From contig JAXGXG010000001.1 in assembly GCA_040772845.1 (NCBI GenBank), positions 1,674,001 through 1,738,000 on the forward strand: 64,000 nucleotides of DNA. Reading direction: 5' to 3'. Position numbers and translations under genes: made by a program. Shown one piece after another: positions 25,840 through 35,739 of the stretch (its first letter is position 1; every line of letters begins with the position of its first letter). The notes beneath the pieces were generated by a model. The model was not told the origin of the DNA. It did not search any database and was given only the letters and a program-made list of their open reading frames with translations. This DNA comes from PWXP01 sp040772845. Its GTDB lineage: Bacteria > Planctomycetota > Planctomycetia > Pirellulales > Thermoguttaceae.

Positions 25840-26988
25840 ATGAAGAAACTGATTTTTGCGGCGGCGGTGGCGGCGATGTTCACGGGACCCGTGGCGGCGA
25901 AGAACTGGCCGGGATTCGAGCATGGTATGGGGATCGGCGGCTGGTTGACGAACTACAAACGGTTCAATGTGCTGCCGGACCACCACCGTCTGCCGATCAC
26001 GATCGGCGACCTGGAGCACTTCGACAGCTACATCACCGAGGCGGACATTGCGAACATCAAGGCGATGGGCTTCGACCACATCCGGCTCGGTTTCGACCAG
26101 ATCGTTCTCGAGGAGTCGCCGTACAAATACCGCGAGCGCACGTTCAACAAGGTGGACGACTTCATCGGCTGGTGCGAGAAGCATGGTCTCAACGTGGTGT
26201 TGAACCTCCACAAGGCCGTGGGCAACTACTGCGACATCCAGGAGAAGGTGGAGCTGCTTGACGACGCGGAGCTGCAGAACCGGTTCGTAGCGCTTTGGCT
26301 CGAGTTCGAGCGCCGCTACCACGACAAGCCGGGGCTCGCCTTCGAACTTCTCAACGAGGTCCGCAACGTGAATCCGCAGAAGTGGAACGACCTTGCCGAC
26401 CGCGCTCTCAAGGCGATCCGCGAGAAGAATGCCACGCGCCTCGTTGTGATCGGGTCCACGTGCTGGAATTCGCCCGGGACGCTCAAGCATCTGAAGGTCT
26501 ACGACGACCCGAACGTCATCTATACTTTCCACATGTACCATCCGCACGGGTTCACACACCAGCGCGGCGTACTGCAGAGCGGTCCGCTCTACTACAACCG
26601 CGACATTCCCTATCCGGATACGCTCGACCGGCTGCGTGACTACGAGTTGGTTGTGAGCGACGGGCGGAACAAGAACGCATTTGCAGGCGAGAAGGCGTTC
26701 GACCGTACGTTCATGGAGCATTCGCTCGCGCCGGCGGTGGAATGGGCGAAGGCGCATCCCGACAAGATTCTCTGGAACGGCGAATTCGGAACGATCCGCC
26801 ACGCGAAGATGGCGTGGCGCGTCGCCTACATGCGCGACGTCGTGCAGATATGCAAAAAGGCCTGCATCCCGTACTGCGTCTGGAACTACTGCTCCACGCC
26901 GAACGACGGCAACCGCTTTTCGCTCGTGGACGACGATACGCGCGAAATTCTTTCGTCTGAGCTCCTGAAGGCGCTCCACGGCGAGTAA
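25840..26988 (+). CDS. Secreted glycoside hydrolase family 5 (cellulase-like) protein
   Basis: 382 residues. The signal peptide MKKLIFAAAVAAMFTGPVAA is followed by a (beta/alpha)8 cellulase domain starting GFEHGMGIGGWLTNY. The proton donor sits in FELLNEVRN (E173), HMYHPHG carries the conserved His/Tyr, and the nucleophile is in WNGEFG (E315). It hydrolyses beta-linked polysaccharide chains outside the cytoplasm; the exact polymer cannot be read. An alternative ATG at 25828 exists. Its codon use (frequent GCG, AAG, CTC) differs from neighbours and it borders transposon remnants, so acquisition by transfer is plausible. Confidence 0.85.
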   Translation: MKKLIFAAAVAAMFTGPVAAKNWPGFEHGMGIGGWLTNYKRFNVLPDHHRLPITIGDLEHFDSYITEADIANIKAMGFDHIRLGFDQIVLEESPYKYRERTFNKVDDFIGWCEKHGLNVVLNLHKAVGNYCDIQEKVELLDDAELQNRFVALWLEFERRYHDKPGLAFELLNEVRNVNPQKWNDLADRALKAIREKNATRLVVIGSTCWNSPGTLKHLKVYDDPNVIYTFHMYHPHGFTHQRGVLQSGPLYYNRDIPYPDTLDRLRDYELVVSDGRNKNAFAGEKAFDRTFMEHSLAPAVEWAKAHPDKILWNGEFGTIRHAKMAWRVAYMRDVVQICKKACIPYCVWNYCSTPNDGNRFSLVDDDTREILSSELLKALHGE

Positions 26989-27146
26989 AGGCGGTCTCCC
27001 GTGCCGTGCGCCGTGATCGGCTGTTTCTTGGTTGCGAGAATGTCGTAACGAAGATCTCGTAATGTCAGAATGTCATCCTGATTGAACGTCTCTTGGCCGT
27101 GACGTTCACGGTCGATATCACCGAGGCGTCGGTAACGATCACTCAT
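26989..27146 (-). pseudogene. Possible truncated small gene antisense to the GH5 end
   Basis: From the ATG at 27146 the minus strand reads MSDRYRRLGDIDRERHGQET, then FNQDDILTLRDLRYDILATK. This is a plausible charged helical N-terminus that is less GC-rich than surrounding DNA. The frame then runs antisense into the GH5 gene, so the natural C-terminus is absent. It could be an older gene cut by arrival of GH5, or chance. Confidence 0.25.
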
Positions 27147-27200
27147 ATATGGGAATTGTTCTCTTGGGGCCGAGGATGAGTCTTCGGGCTGCGTCGGGGC

Positions 27201-27296
27201 TTGAGGCGATTGGGACAGTTGTTTTACAATAGTTGAGGCAACTGGGACAATTGCTCTATAATAGTCGAGGGAGGCGGGGCAGTTGCTTTGCGCTGG
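27201..27296. repeat. Three tandem 32-bp direct repeats
   Basis: Units 27201-27232, 27233-27264 and 27265-27296 share the pattern TTGAGG...GGGACA(G/A)TTG...ATAATAG, with the third copy more diverged. They lie upstream of the 1316-residue protein gene. No CRISPR-like spacer structure. Could be a regulator array or simple duplication. Confidence 0.65.
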
Positions 27297-27373
27297 TAAG
27301 CGCGCACCGGAACCATTCTTGACGCGGCCATGTACGACGGGGAAGAAAAGCACGAACATAGGGAGCCCATACT

Positions 27374-30300
27374 ATGAGGACACAACCCGTTGCTCGTATC
27401 GCATGGTGTTGGGTCGGCATGACCCTGCTGGCCGTCCTCGGAGCCGAGGCCGCCGAACCGTCGCCCCGCGCGACGGGAGACAATGTCGCGGAGATCCTGC
27501 GGAACGGGAGCTTCGACGAGATTGCGCCGTTCGACAAGCCGGTGGACAAATGGGAGATCGTCGGCAACAGACTGCCTGCATTGTGGGCGCCGGTCTATTC
27601 GTACGGCAAGGCCAGGGCGGAGGTCGTTGCGAACCCGGACAAGCCGGCGAATCAGGAAATACGGCTTGCCCACGGCGCTCTGGCCCAGCACCTGGCGGTC
27701 AAATCTTCTCCCGTGGAACGTATTCTGACGATCTCCTTCGATGCCAGGGGCGCCGGCGGCTTGCTCGTCATCCGCATCAACGGCAGGGATTGCATTTCGC
27801 TTGATAAGCTGGGCGACCGAATGCGCCGCTATGAGGGCCAGGCGATCGTCAAGCCGGGAGAAGCCATCACGAGGCTCTCCATCTGGGCGCCTGGCGAAAC
27901 TCACATCGACAATCTTTCCGCAAGACTGGCTGGAGGAAGCGACGAGGCGACTTCGCAGACGACGACCGTGGAGGTCCCCAGCGATACCATCACGACCACG
28001 ACGTGGCTTCAGACGGGAACCCACGGTCTTCAATTGGCCTTGCAGTTTCGGGACGGCTCGGAGCGGAAGATGGCCCTGTGGCCGTTCAGTTCGATTCTGA
28101 CCAAGCTGCAAGCGGGCGAAGCGAAGACGCTGCTGACCAAGGTTCTGCCGGACGCCGGAATCGCGATGAGCGGAGTCGGCATGGAACTGCGCCGCTATGT
28201 GCGGCCGAATCTGAGGGTCTATCAAAAAGGCGTCCAGGAAGAGCTGATCGCCAAGTGGGATGCCTGGCCATCGGCCAAGCAGTACCGTTTTCCTTTGGCG
28301 TTTCGCCTGAATGGCGAACGACTTGAATGCTGGCTGGATCATCAGTATGTGGGAAGCCTTCCCGCCGGGAATGGCGTAAAGGCCATGGTCTTCGCATGTC
28401 CCGAAGGGAGCCGGGTCGAAGAGACGGCTTTCGATTCAGGGCCCATCCGGCGAGATTTCCTGCCGCTGGCTTTGGCCAGGTTGGATGAGCCGGGAAGCAT
28501 GGGGAATGCGAAAGTGGAGATCGCGGACAGCGAGATGCTCGCGACAATCCCGTTCATCGAGCCGGCCTCGGCCAACCTCGATTTGGGAGTCACGGCCCGG
28601 CAGTATGGATTATTCCAGCGCGGGCAGTATGGCTATACGTGGCGGAGCCCATTTGACCGCGCGGAGGGATCCTTCCTGTTTTCCGTTCCGGTGGAACAGT
28701 ACATCCGTGCGTGGGTGCTCTGCGCCGTGGAGGACGATCCGACCAAAGATTGCTCCATTACCGCACGATTGACCCGATTCACGCCCGACGGCGGCAATTG
28801 GGCGGGGCGCATTCGCGACAGCCTGGCGGACACGACCATGCAGTTGCCGCGCGACGGCGAAACACCTGCGGAAGGCGTCCGCCAGGTCGGGACCGTTGCG
28901 GTTGAAGGGAAGCAGCGCCCGCTCTGGCTGGTGGAGATTCCGCTCAAATCCGGCGCAATTCAGGACATCATTTTCGACGACAAAGGCCCCAAAGCACAGG
29001 GGGTGCCGCTGCGGCCCACTCTCGACTTCGAACTGCTGGGACGCTTGACGCCATTGGCGAATCCGGTTGCGGGAGACAGCCGGTATCTTCCGCTGGCCTC
29101 GGCCGTCAGCGGAGTCCATGTCTTCGGGCTTGCCTTGGAAAGACCGCCGGTGGAAATGGAGGTGCGGCAGACGCAGCCGGGCAATATCTTCCATAACGAT
29201 GAAGAACCGGAAGCCCTGGTTGCATTGAGGCCGCATCGGGATGGCGACTATGAATTGAGTTGGACCATCCGGGACGTGAATGCGAGGGAGGTTGGCGGAG
29301 AGAAACAGAAACTGTCCTTGACGGCCGATGGCGGCGAACGTCTGATCACGGTTGCGCTGGGGCGGCCGGAACTGGGCTGGTACGAGATTGTCTTTGAGCT
29401 GACGCAGGCTCAAAGGACCCTTCTTACCCATACGGCCTCCTTCGCCCTGCTCGGGCCCGACACGCGGCAGGCCGGATTCGATGATTCTCCGTATGCCTCC
29501 TGGTGGTTCGGGTACCATTATGGCACGAAGGATCCCGAAGTGGCCGGGCCGCTCCTGCTAAAGGCCGGCTTCCGCCGCGCTGTACTGAATCTGGTCGACA
29601 CCACCGAGGCAGATCTGTCGCCATGGAAAGTCACCAGTGCCTGCGTTTCCGGCCGCTACACCGCCGGGGCCTGGTGGAAAAACAAAACCGACGAGGACGC
29701 GATTAAAGAGCATATCAGCGATACTCTCGCGAGATTCCCCAATTGCAACAAGTTCCTCCTTTTCCATGAGAGCTATCCGGATACCTATCGGCAGGCTCTC
29801 GAGTTGATCGGGCGCAAGGCGGATCCGCACGATGAGGATCAAGGCGCGGACCAACGCTTCGCAGGGGCCATGCAACTCGGGAAGATCGTTCGCGAGAACT
29901 TTCCGCAGTTGAGAATACTGATTGGCAACACGACCGGCTGTTCGGAACTGATCGCCGAAATGTTGCGCCGCAAGTTCCCGGAGAACTACGCCGACCATAT
30001 CGGCGTGGAGGTTGTCGGCCGCACCGCGCAGCCTGAAAAGATCTGTTTGTGCGGATTCCAAAACGCCTGGCTGCTCCGGGAAACCGCCCGGAAGTACGGC
30101 TACCAATGGGGAGTCTCCTGTTGTCCGGAGTCCAACTATCGTCTCGATCGCCTGCTGGGACAGCAGCGGCAGGCGGAGTGGTACGTGCGCGACATGCTCC
30201 TGGCGCACGCCTACCGGTGTCCGGATATATCCCTGTCGCAGGTGTGGGACAACGGCAATGTGTATGGCAACAGCTTCTGGGGCGGCACAGGACTTTGCCA

Positions 30301-31324
30301 GCGCTATCCGCTGATTTATCCGAAAAAGGCGTATGTCGCCGTGGCGACCCTCACCCGCATACTGGATCGCGTCGAACTCGTCCGGGAGATGCCGACGCCG
30401 TCCAATTCCATCTATGCCCTGGAGTTCAAGCGACGGGACGGCAAGCTGGTCTACGCGGTTTGGACCGGACGCGGGACCGCCGAACTGCAATTCGACTTTG
30501 CCAAGCAGCCGAGCAAGCTCGAAATCGTAGATATGTACGGACGACCGCAAGCCCCGTCGCTTTCCGCGGGATGTCTGGACCTCAAAGCAGGGACCGCGGC
30601 CCAGTACCTGGTGGTTGACGACACGATTACCGCCATCCGGTGCGGACGCCGGGCCTACCCGGAGGACACGATTCCCGACAACCTGCGAGTGGTTGCCGCC
30701 ATGGATCGAGCGGATGACTGGCAGTTGATAAGCGGTTCGGATCCGATGCTCGAAGAGACCAGCCGTCCTTGGCTGCCGTATCGAACGGCCGGGGATTTCA
30801 GTTTGCAGCAGGTGAAGGACGAGGAAAAAGGCGATTGCCTGGAAGTGGAACTCCATCCGCGCCGCGACTTGCCGGATATCATGAGCGAATACGCCGTCAT
30901 CCGGCTGAAGGAACCCATTCCCGTGCCGGGAGAACCGACGACGCTGGGCATATGGGTCAAGGGGAATTCCGGCTGGGGCGAGGTGTATTGGGAGATCGAG
31001 GACGCCCAAGGTGTCCGCCGGCTTTCCTGCGGGGCCACCGTTCACAACGCGTCGGTGTTCGATTACGACGGACAACTGGCCACGATCAACTTCGACGGCT
31101 GGAATTTCCTGCGCATGCCGATCACGAACAAATCGCCGGTCCCGGATCTGAACATAGGAGACGTTAACGCTCTATGGCAGTTCTCTCCACGCGCCGGGCC
31201 CCTGGCGTATCCGATCAAGATCACCGGGGTGGCGGTGTCCTTGCCTCCCAAGGCAATCCATCTGACGGAAATGAAGCCGGTCCGGCAAGTCATCCGTCTT
31301 AAGAGTCTGAGTGTGTATGAATAG
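27374..31324 (+). CDS. Very large secreted protein, glycan-active candidate
   Basis: 1316 residues with an N-terminal signal peptide (to about residue 26, GAEAAE). Residues 30-190 resemble a carbohydrate-binding beta sandwich (ILRNGSFDEI...KWEIVGN). A concanavalin-like or second sandwich region follows to about 370. Residues 700-1010 look like a TIM-barrel-type domain (SWWFGYHYG, KFLLFHESYPDTY, WDNGNVYGNSFWGG), followed by further beta domains to the end, one of which (about 1170-1260, LGIWVKGNSGWGEVYWEIED) is again binding-module-like. HESYP could hold an acid/base residue, but this is not certain. It is co-directional with GH5 and DUF4838 genes, which suggests polysaccharide breakdown. No family named with confidence. 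Confidence 0.7.
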   Translation: MRTQPVARIAWCWVGMTLLAVLGAEAAEPSPRATGDNVAEILRNGSFDEIAPFDKPVDKWEIVGNRLPALWAPVYSYGKARAEVVANPDKPANQEIRLAHGALAQHLAVKSSPVERILTISFDARGAGGLLVIRINGRDCISLDKLGDRMRRYEGQAIVKPGEAITRLSIWAPGETHIDNLSARLAGGSDEATSQTTTVEVPSDTITTTTWLQTGTHGLQLALQFRDGSERKMALWPFSSILTKLQAGEAKTLLTKVLPDAGIAMSGVGMELRRYVRPNLRVYQKGVQEELIAKWDAWPSAKQYRFPLAFRLNGERLECWLDHQYVGSLPAGNGVKAMVFACPEGSRVEETAFDSGPIRRDFLPLALARLDEPGSMGNAKVEIADSEMLATIPFIEPASANLDLGVTARQYGLFQRGQYGYTWRSPFDRAEGSFLFSVPVEQYIRAWVLCAVEDDPTKDCSITARLTRFTPDGGNWAGRIRDSLADTTMQLPRDGETPAEGVRQVGTVAVEGKQRPLWLVEIPLKSGAIQDIIFDDKGPKAQGVPLRPTLDFELLGRLTPLANPVAGDSRYLPLASAVSGVHVFGLALERPPVEMEVRQTQPGNIFHNDEEPEALVALRPHRDGDYELSWTIRDVNAREVGGEKQKLSLTADGGERLITVALGRPELGWYEIVFELTQAQRTLLTHTASFALLGPDTRQAGFDDSPYASWWFGYHYGTKDPEVAGPLLLKAGFRRAVLNLVDTTEADLSPWKVTSACVSGRYTAGAWWKNKTDEDAIKEHISDTLARFPNCNKFLLFHESYPDTYRQALELIGRKADPHDEDQGADQRFAGAMQLGKIVRENFPQLRILIGNTTGCSELIAEMLRRKFPENYADHIGVEVVGRTAQPEKICLCGFQNAWLLRETARKYGYQWGVSCCPESNYRLDRLLGQQRQAEWYVRDMLLAHAYRCPDISLSQVWDNGNVYGNSFWGGTGLCQRYPLIYPKKAYVAVATLTRILDRVELVREMPTPSNSIYALEFKRRDGKLVYAVWTGRGTAELQFDFAKQPSKLEIVDMYGRPQAPSLSAGCLDLKAGTAAQYLVVDDTITAIRCGRRAYPEDTIPDNLRVVAAMDRADDWQLISGSDPMLEETSRPWLPYRTAGDFSLQQVKDEEKGDCLEVELHPRRDLPDIMSEYAVIRLKEPIPVPGEPTTLGIWVKGNSGWGEVYWEIEDAQGVRRLSCGATVHNASVFDYDGQLATINFDGWNFLRMPITNKSPVPDLNIGDVNALWQFSPRAGPLAYPIKITGVAVSLPPKAIHLTEMKPVRQVIRLKSLSVYE

Positions 31325-31438
31325 GGCCATCACCTGAACGACAGGTGCAGTTGTTAGATCCACGTCACGCACGACGGCAACAATGCGAACCCGGGCTACT
31401 TGCCCCGGACTGCACGAACCACGCAAAGGAGACAAACG

Positions 31439-33463
31439 ATGACGATGAAACAACATGCTACCCGGTTCTTCGCCGTTGCGATGATGCTTGCCTGCGGCGC
31501 GGCCGGCGTCCTCGCGGCGCCCCCATCGCCTGCTGCCAAACCGGTGGCGATCCGGGTCCGGAGTCAGCACCCTGCGATTGACCTGGCGGCGGCGGAACTG
31601 GTCCGCTACCTGGGACAGATGGCCGGCGACCCCGAGGCGGCCGCGGTCGTGACCGACCTTCCGCCGGGATCCGCCGCGATCGAACTGGGCCTTGCGGGCG
31701 ACCTTGGAGTGACCATGGAGGGACTTCGCGACGCCCGCCTGGACGACGCCGTCCACGTCGACGTGCGGGGCTCCCAAGGCGTGATTGCCGGCTCGAATCC
31801 GCGGAGCGTGCTCTTCGCAACCTATCGCTTTTTGGAGGAGTGTGGATGCCGCTGGATTCGGCCGGGCAAGGATGGCGACTACGTGCCCTCGCGCTGCGTC
31901 CACGATCTCTCGTCGCAGGTGTCCGACAGGGCCTTCTACCGGTTCCGCGGGAACAACAACTGCGGCGCCTACTCGCTCGACCAGATGCTCGACAAGATCG
32001 CGTGGGCGCCGAAGGTCGGATTGAACACGTTTTTCAACGAGTTCTTCCTGCCGCGAGGCATTTACAATCAGTACTATGGCCGGGAATATCCCAGCCTGAA
32101 GAATTCGGAACCGCGCTGCGACGAGGAGATTCGCGCCTACCACGAAATGAGCGTTCGGGAAATCAAGAGGCGAGGGATGCACTACCACGCGGTGGGGCAC
32201 GGGTGGACAACCTTGGCGCTCGGTCTGCCGGAGTCCGAATCCGATCACTGGGCAAGGCCGGCCACGCCGCCGGGCAAGGAGTGGATGCTGGCGATGGTCG
32301 ACGGCAAGCGGGACTTGAGCCGCGGCCCCACCTTCACAGACCTCTGCTACGGCAACCCCGAGGTCCAGCGGCGACTGGTGCGGTGTGTGGCGGATTACGC
32401 GGCCCGCCATCCGGACGTGGATTACCTCCACGTCTGGTTCGACGACCGCCTGAACAACTCCTGCGAATGCGACCTCTGCAAGGACACCAAACTGAGCGAT
32501 TTCTACGTCAGGATACTCAAACGCATCGATGCCGAGATGACCAGGCGGAACCTGGATGCGAAGATCGTGTTTCTTACCTATGTGGAGTTGCTCTGGCCGC
32601 CCGAGAAGGAACGGTTTGAGGGGCAGGACCGGTTCGTTCTGATGTTCGCCCCAATCTCGCGAAACTATGCGGAACCCTACACGCTGGAGAAGTTCGAAGG
32701 GGAACTGCCAAAGTATGCGTTGAATCAGTACAAGTTGCCCGGGGAGGTGCCCGTGAACGTGGCCTTCCTGCGTGAATGGCAGAAGCTATTCCAGGGGCCC
32801 GGGTTTGCGTTCGACTACCACATGACCTGGCACCATTACACCGACCTTGGGTATTATGCATTTGCGAGAATCATGGCCGAGGATATTCGGCGGCTGCCGC
32901 AGATCGGGTTGGATGGCTATGTCAGTTGCCAGGTGCTGAAGGCGTATTTTCCAACCGGTTTTCCCATGGACCTCCATGCCCGGATGCTCTGGAATCCGGA
33001 ACGGGAGTTCGATGCGTTGGCGCGCGAGTACTTTGCAGGCGCCTTTGGAAAGGACTCCGGCCAGGCGTTGGAGTACACAAAATCGCTGTCCGACAATTCG
33101 CTCCTGTCCGTCTGGATTCCGTCGGGAGGTGAAGAAAAGGCGAAAGGCATCGAGAAGCTGACGAAGGCGAAGCAGGTTATTGACGCTTTCCGGCCGCTGA
33201 TTGACGAGCATCTGGAGATGGAAGACCCAGCTCAAAGGCTCTCCTGGAAATACCTGGCCCTGCATGGCGAGATTTCGAAACTTCTGTGTGACGCACTGCT
33301 GGCCCGGGCAGAGAATAATCCCCAGAAGGAAGAAGCTGCCTGGCAAGCGTTGGCCGACGGAGTTGCGGAGCGGGAGGCCGAAACGGACCCGGTCCTGGAC
33401 ATAAGGTGGTTTCTCTCCCGATTCCCGGCCAAGAATCTGAAGCCAACTCCGGGCAAGAGCTAG
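31439..33463 (+). CDS. Secreted DUF4838 domain protein
   Basis: About 674 residues; the ATG at 31439 has AGGAG eight bases upstream. After a signal peptide (to about residue 28, GVLAAP), residues 35-150 form the alpha-glucuronidase-type N-terminal domain (LAAAELVRYLGQMAG, GVIAGSNPRSVLFATYRFLE). The remainder is the DUF4838 TIM-barrel region, with YLHVWFDDRLNNSCECDLC, FLTYVELLWPP and FDYHMTWHHYTD. These proteins resemble glycosidases of the GH20/GH67 type; activity has not been settled for the family. A Cys pair (CECDLC) may be a disulfide or metal site. It lies 114 bases behind the large secreted protein gene and probably belongs to the same unit. Confidence 0.82.
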   Translation: MTMKQHATRFFAVAMMLACGAAGVLAAPPSPAAKPVAIRVRSQHPAIDLAAAELVRYLGQMAGDPEAAAVVTDLPPGSAAIELGLAGDLGVTMEGLRDARLDDAVHVDVRGSQGVIAGSNPRSVLFATYRFLEECGCRWIRPGKDGDYVPSRCVHDLSSQVSDRAFYRFRGNNNCGAYSLDQMLDKIAWAPKVGLNTFFNEFFLPRGIYNQYYGREYPSLKNSEPRCDEEIRAYHEMSVREIKRRGMHYHAVGHGWTTLALGLPESESDHWARPATPPGKEWMLAMVDGKRDLSRGPTFTDLCYGNPEVQRRLVRCVADYAARHPDVDYLHVWFDDRLNNSCECDLCKDTKLSDFYVRILKRIDAEMTRRNLDAKIVFLTYVELLWPPEKERFEGQDRFVLMFAPISRNYAEPYTLEKFEGELPKYALNQYKLPGEVPVNVAFLREWQKLFQGPGFAFDYHMTWHHYTDLGYYAFARIMAEDIRRLPQIGLDGYVSCQVLKAYFPTGFPMDLHARMLWNPEREFDALAREYFAGAFGKDSGQALEYTKSLSDNSLLSVWIPSGGEEKAKGIEKLTKAKQVIDAFRPLIDEHLEMEDPAQRLSWKYLALHGEISKLLCDALLARAENNPQKEEAAWQALADGVAEREAETDPVLDIRWFLSRFPAKNLKPTPGKS

Positions 33464-33630
33464 CCGGAATTGTTCATGCCAAGAGGGGAAAGACACGAAG
33501 AGGGGCCCGAACTGGCGAATTACGCGAGGGGCCGTTTCGCATCCCAACTGAGCGTTTCCTGGCCGTGAGGATTCCGGGATGATGTCGCCGGCGTCACAGG
33601 ACAGTTCGCGCAAGGGCGCCGCCCCAAGGA

Positions 33631-35739
33631 TTACTCCGCCATTACGAGCGTTTTCACCAACTGCTCGTCAGGCGTGTCGGCGGGGAGGACGCGGAGGGCG
33701 TAGTCGGCGATGGCGTTGTTGTAGGTGGTGAGGACGGCCAGGAAGCCCAGCGTTTGGCGGGTCTGGCGGTCCAGCGAACCCAGGACTTCATCGAAGGCGA
33801 CGTCCCCCTGCCGCCATGCCAACTCGGCTTCGCCGCGCGCGGCATCGGCCTCGACAATCGCGGCGGCGCGATCTCGAACATGGGCCGAAAGCCGTGGAAC
33901 CGTATCGATCAAACGCCACAAAGACGCCGAACCGCTGAAATCGGCCGGCAGGGACTCAGCGTGCAGCAGGTACGAACCGGAATGCGGCCGGGTGGCGGGA
34001 ATAGGCCAGGCTACGTCGGCAGTTCGTCCGACGGCTTCGGCCAGGTAGAACTGGGCTTCGACCAAATCGGCCTGGGTAGAAATGGCCGAGGCCTCGGCAA
34101 CCGACCGGGCGGCGCGAACACGGGCAGCCGCGGATGATTCGGCAACCGAAGGCGAGAGATCGTCAAGCCACTGCCGATGCTGTTGCCACACCTGATAGGC
34201 GGCCGCCTGCTGCCGGGCCGCCCAATATGCAGTAATCAAATCGCGGCGTTCGCCCGTTCGGAATTGGAGGCACTCGAGCAGTTCCAACGGCTCACTGGCC
34301 TCCGGCAGGTTTCGATCCCAATGGAGCGTGATGGTGAGTTGCTTGGCCTGGGCGCCGGCTGAGGCGTCTGCAAGTCCCGGATAGAGGGGCGAAAGCACGG
34401 CAAGGGGACGGCGAACAACGTGCCCCGGGGGAGAAGACGTGGACAGACCGCCGTCCAGCAACGGACCGCCGTCTGCTGCCGGTCTCCGAGGCCAGGCCGG
34501 TTCATCGGCCGATGCCCACGAGCCGGTTGCTTTCGTCGCTTCGTCGGAGGTTTCGTGGTCGATCGGAACGACCGGCCGTTGCGGCAGCAGGTTGTTGGAA
34601 TCCTGCTCTGTACCGGGCTGGTCGGTCGTTTGATTGGCTGGCGATGTTTCGGGCCGCTTGGCCGGTGTTGGCTGTCCGGTCGAAGGTGGGGCTATGGGAA
34701 TGGGGGCTCCCCGAAAATTGGGCAATTCTGCCGGCGCCGACGGTTGCCGCTGCGGCGCCCGTGCCGGAATCGGTTCGGTCGCACCGGCAGGCTGCACGGC
34801 CGCCGGTTCTTCGGAGACCAACGGCTGGACCGATTCCGGCGCCGGTCGAATGAGCAGGTTGACCAATTCGCTTCCATTGGTTCCTGCTGGCACGACGGTC
34901 ACGGCGTATTCGGCAATATCGCAGTTGTAGCGGCACACCGCAGCGATCCATTCACACTGCAGGCGGCGGACCAGATCCAAGGCCGCGATCTGCTCAGAGA
35001 GCGGATTGGAACTCGCACGGAGTGCCTCGCAGGCATCTTCTGCGGCGGCGATGGCCTGGACCTGGGCCTCAAGCGACTGGAACCGGATGGGCAGCGTCCG
35101 GTCGAGACGTCGGGCTGCGGCAGGCGCAGGCCGGACGGCGAACAGCTCGCGGAACCGCGTGATATACTGGCCCACATGCGGCCGATCTGCCGGCAGAGGC
35201 AGTCCCGATTGCGTGCTTATGCCGGCGTACGCAGCCATTTCATGTTGGGCCGCAACGGCGCGGAGTTCGGCTTCGCTCACGGCAGCCTTCGAAGCGGCCC
35301 GAGCTGCCGCCATGCGGGCAGACTCGTTCGCCCCGGCTCGCAATTGCTGCAACTGCCGATCGTAATCGAGCTGGAATCGGTATCGTCCCACGGCTTCGGT
35401 TAGCTGCCAGTAGGCCGAGATGGCGGCGAGCTGCTCCCCGCCATCACGGAGGTTGGCGAGTACCGAGGCCAGGTTCATGGGCTGGCCGGTCAGGGTGTGC
35501 CCGGGCGGAAGCATGAGGGCCTCGGCCACGAGTTCCGGCGGGGTCGGCCGGTAGGAAGCGGGCGATTCGTCCAGGGCCTGTGGCGGCGTCTTCGGAATCG
35601 CCTCGGGGGCCGATTCCTCGGCCAACAGCGATGCCTGGCTGCCCGCTCCGTTGACCGCTTGGTCCGGCACGGGCTGCAAGTCATCGCTTGCCTGGCCAAA
35701 CACGCAAAAAAGACAGGGAATAACGATTGTTTTCAGCAT
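33631..35739 (-). CDS. Secreted planctomycete protein with two duplicated helical modules
   Basis: About 702 residues, ATG at 35739 with GGGAGG seven bases upstream; signal peptide MLKTIVIPCLFCVFGQA. Two similar helical modules flank a Pro/Thr-rich linker (about 330-440). Module 1 runs LAAISAYWQLTEAVGRY, LPLPADRPHVGQYITRF, YNCDIAEYAVTVVPAGTNG. Module 2 runs LITAYWAARQQAAAYQVW, WPIPATRPHSGSYLLHAE, YNNAIADYALRVLPADTPD. The alternating long Ala/Glu/Gln-rich helices recall TolC-like or periplasmic coiled-coil proteins, but the membrane beta strands are not obvious. Planctomycete genomes seem to hold many such PHxGxY proteins. A dead relative is at 15.2-17.3 kb. Function unknown. Confidence 0.75.
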   Translation of the reverse strand: MLKTIVIPCLFCVFGQASDDLQPVPDQAVNGAGSQASLLAEESAPEAIPKTPPQALDESPASYRPTPPELVAEALMLPPGHTLTGQPMNLASVLANLRDGGEQLAAISAYWQLTEAVGRYRFQLDYDRQLQQLRAGANESARMAAARAASKAAVSEAELRAVAAQHEMAAYAGISTQSGLPLPADRPHVGQYITRFRELFAVRPAPAAARRLDRTLPIRFQSLEAQVQAIAAAEDACEALRASSNPLSEQIAALDLVRRLQCEWIAAVCRYNCDIAEYAVTVVPAGTNGSELVNLLIRPAPESVQPLVSEEPAAVQPAGATEPIPARAPQRQPSAPAELPNFRGAPIPIAPPSTGQPTPAKRPETSPANQTTDQPGTEQDSNNLLPQRPVVPIDHETSDEATKATGSWASADEPAWPRRPAADGGPLLDGGLSTSSPPGHVVRRPLAVLSPLYPGLADASAGAQAKQLTITLHWDRNLPEASEPLELLECLQFRTGERRDLITAYWAARQQAAAYQVWQQHRQWLDDLSPSVAESSAAARVRAARSVAEASAISTQADLVEAQFYLAEAVGRTADVAWPIPATRPHSGSYLLHAESLPADFSGSASLWRLIDTVPRLSAHVRDRAAAIVEADAARGEAELAWRQGDVAFDEVLGSLDRQTRQTLGFLAVLTTYNNAIADYALRVLPADTPDEQLVKTLVMAE

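Noticed and set aside
25432..26979. 515-codon minus-strand frame
   Set aside because: Antisense to GH5; only the extra-genic piece at 26989-27146, in a different frame, has some protein-like character.
27201..27296. Possible CRISPR array
   Set aside because: Units are directly adjacent with no spacers, diverge between copies, and no cas genes are present.
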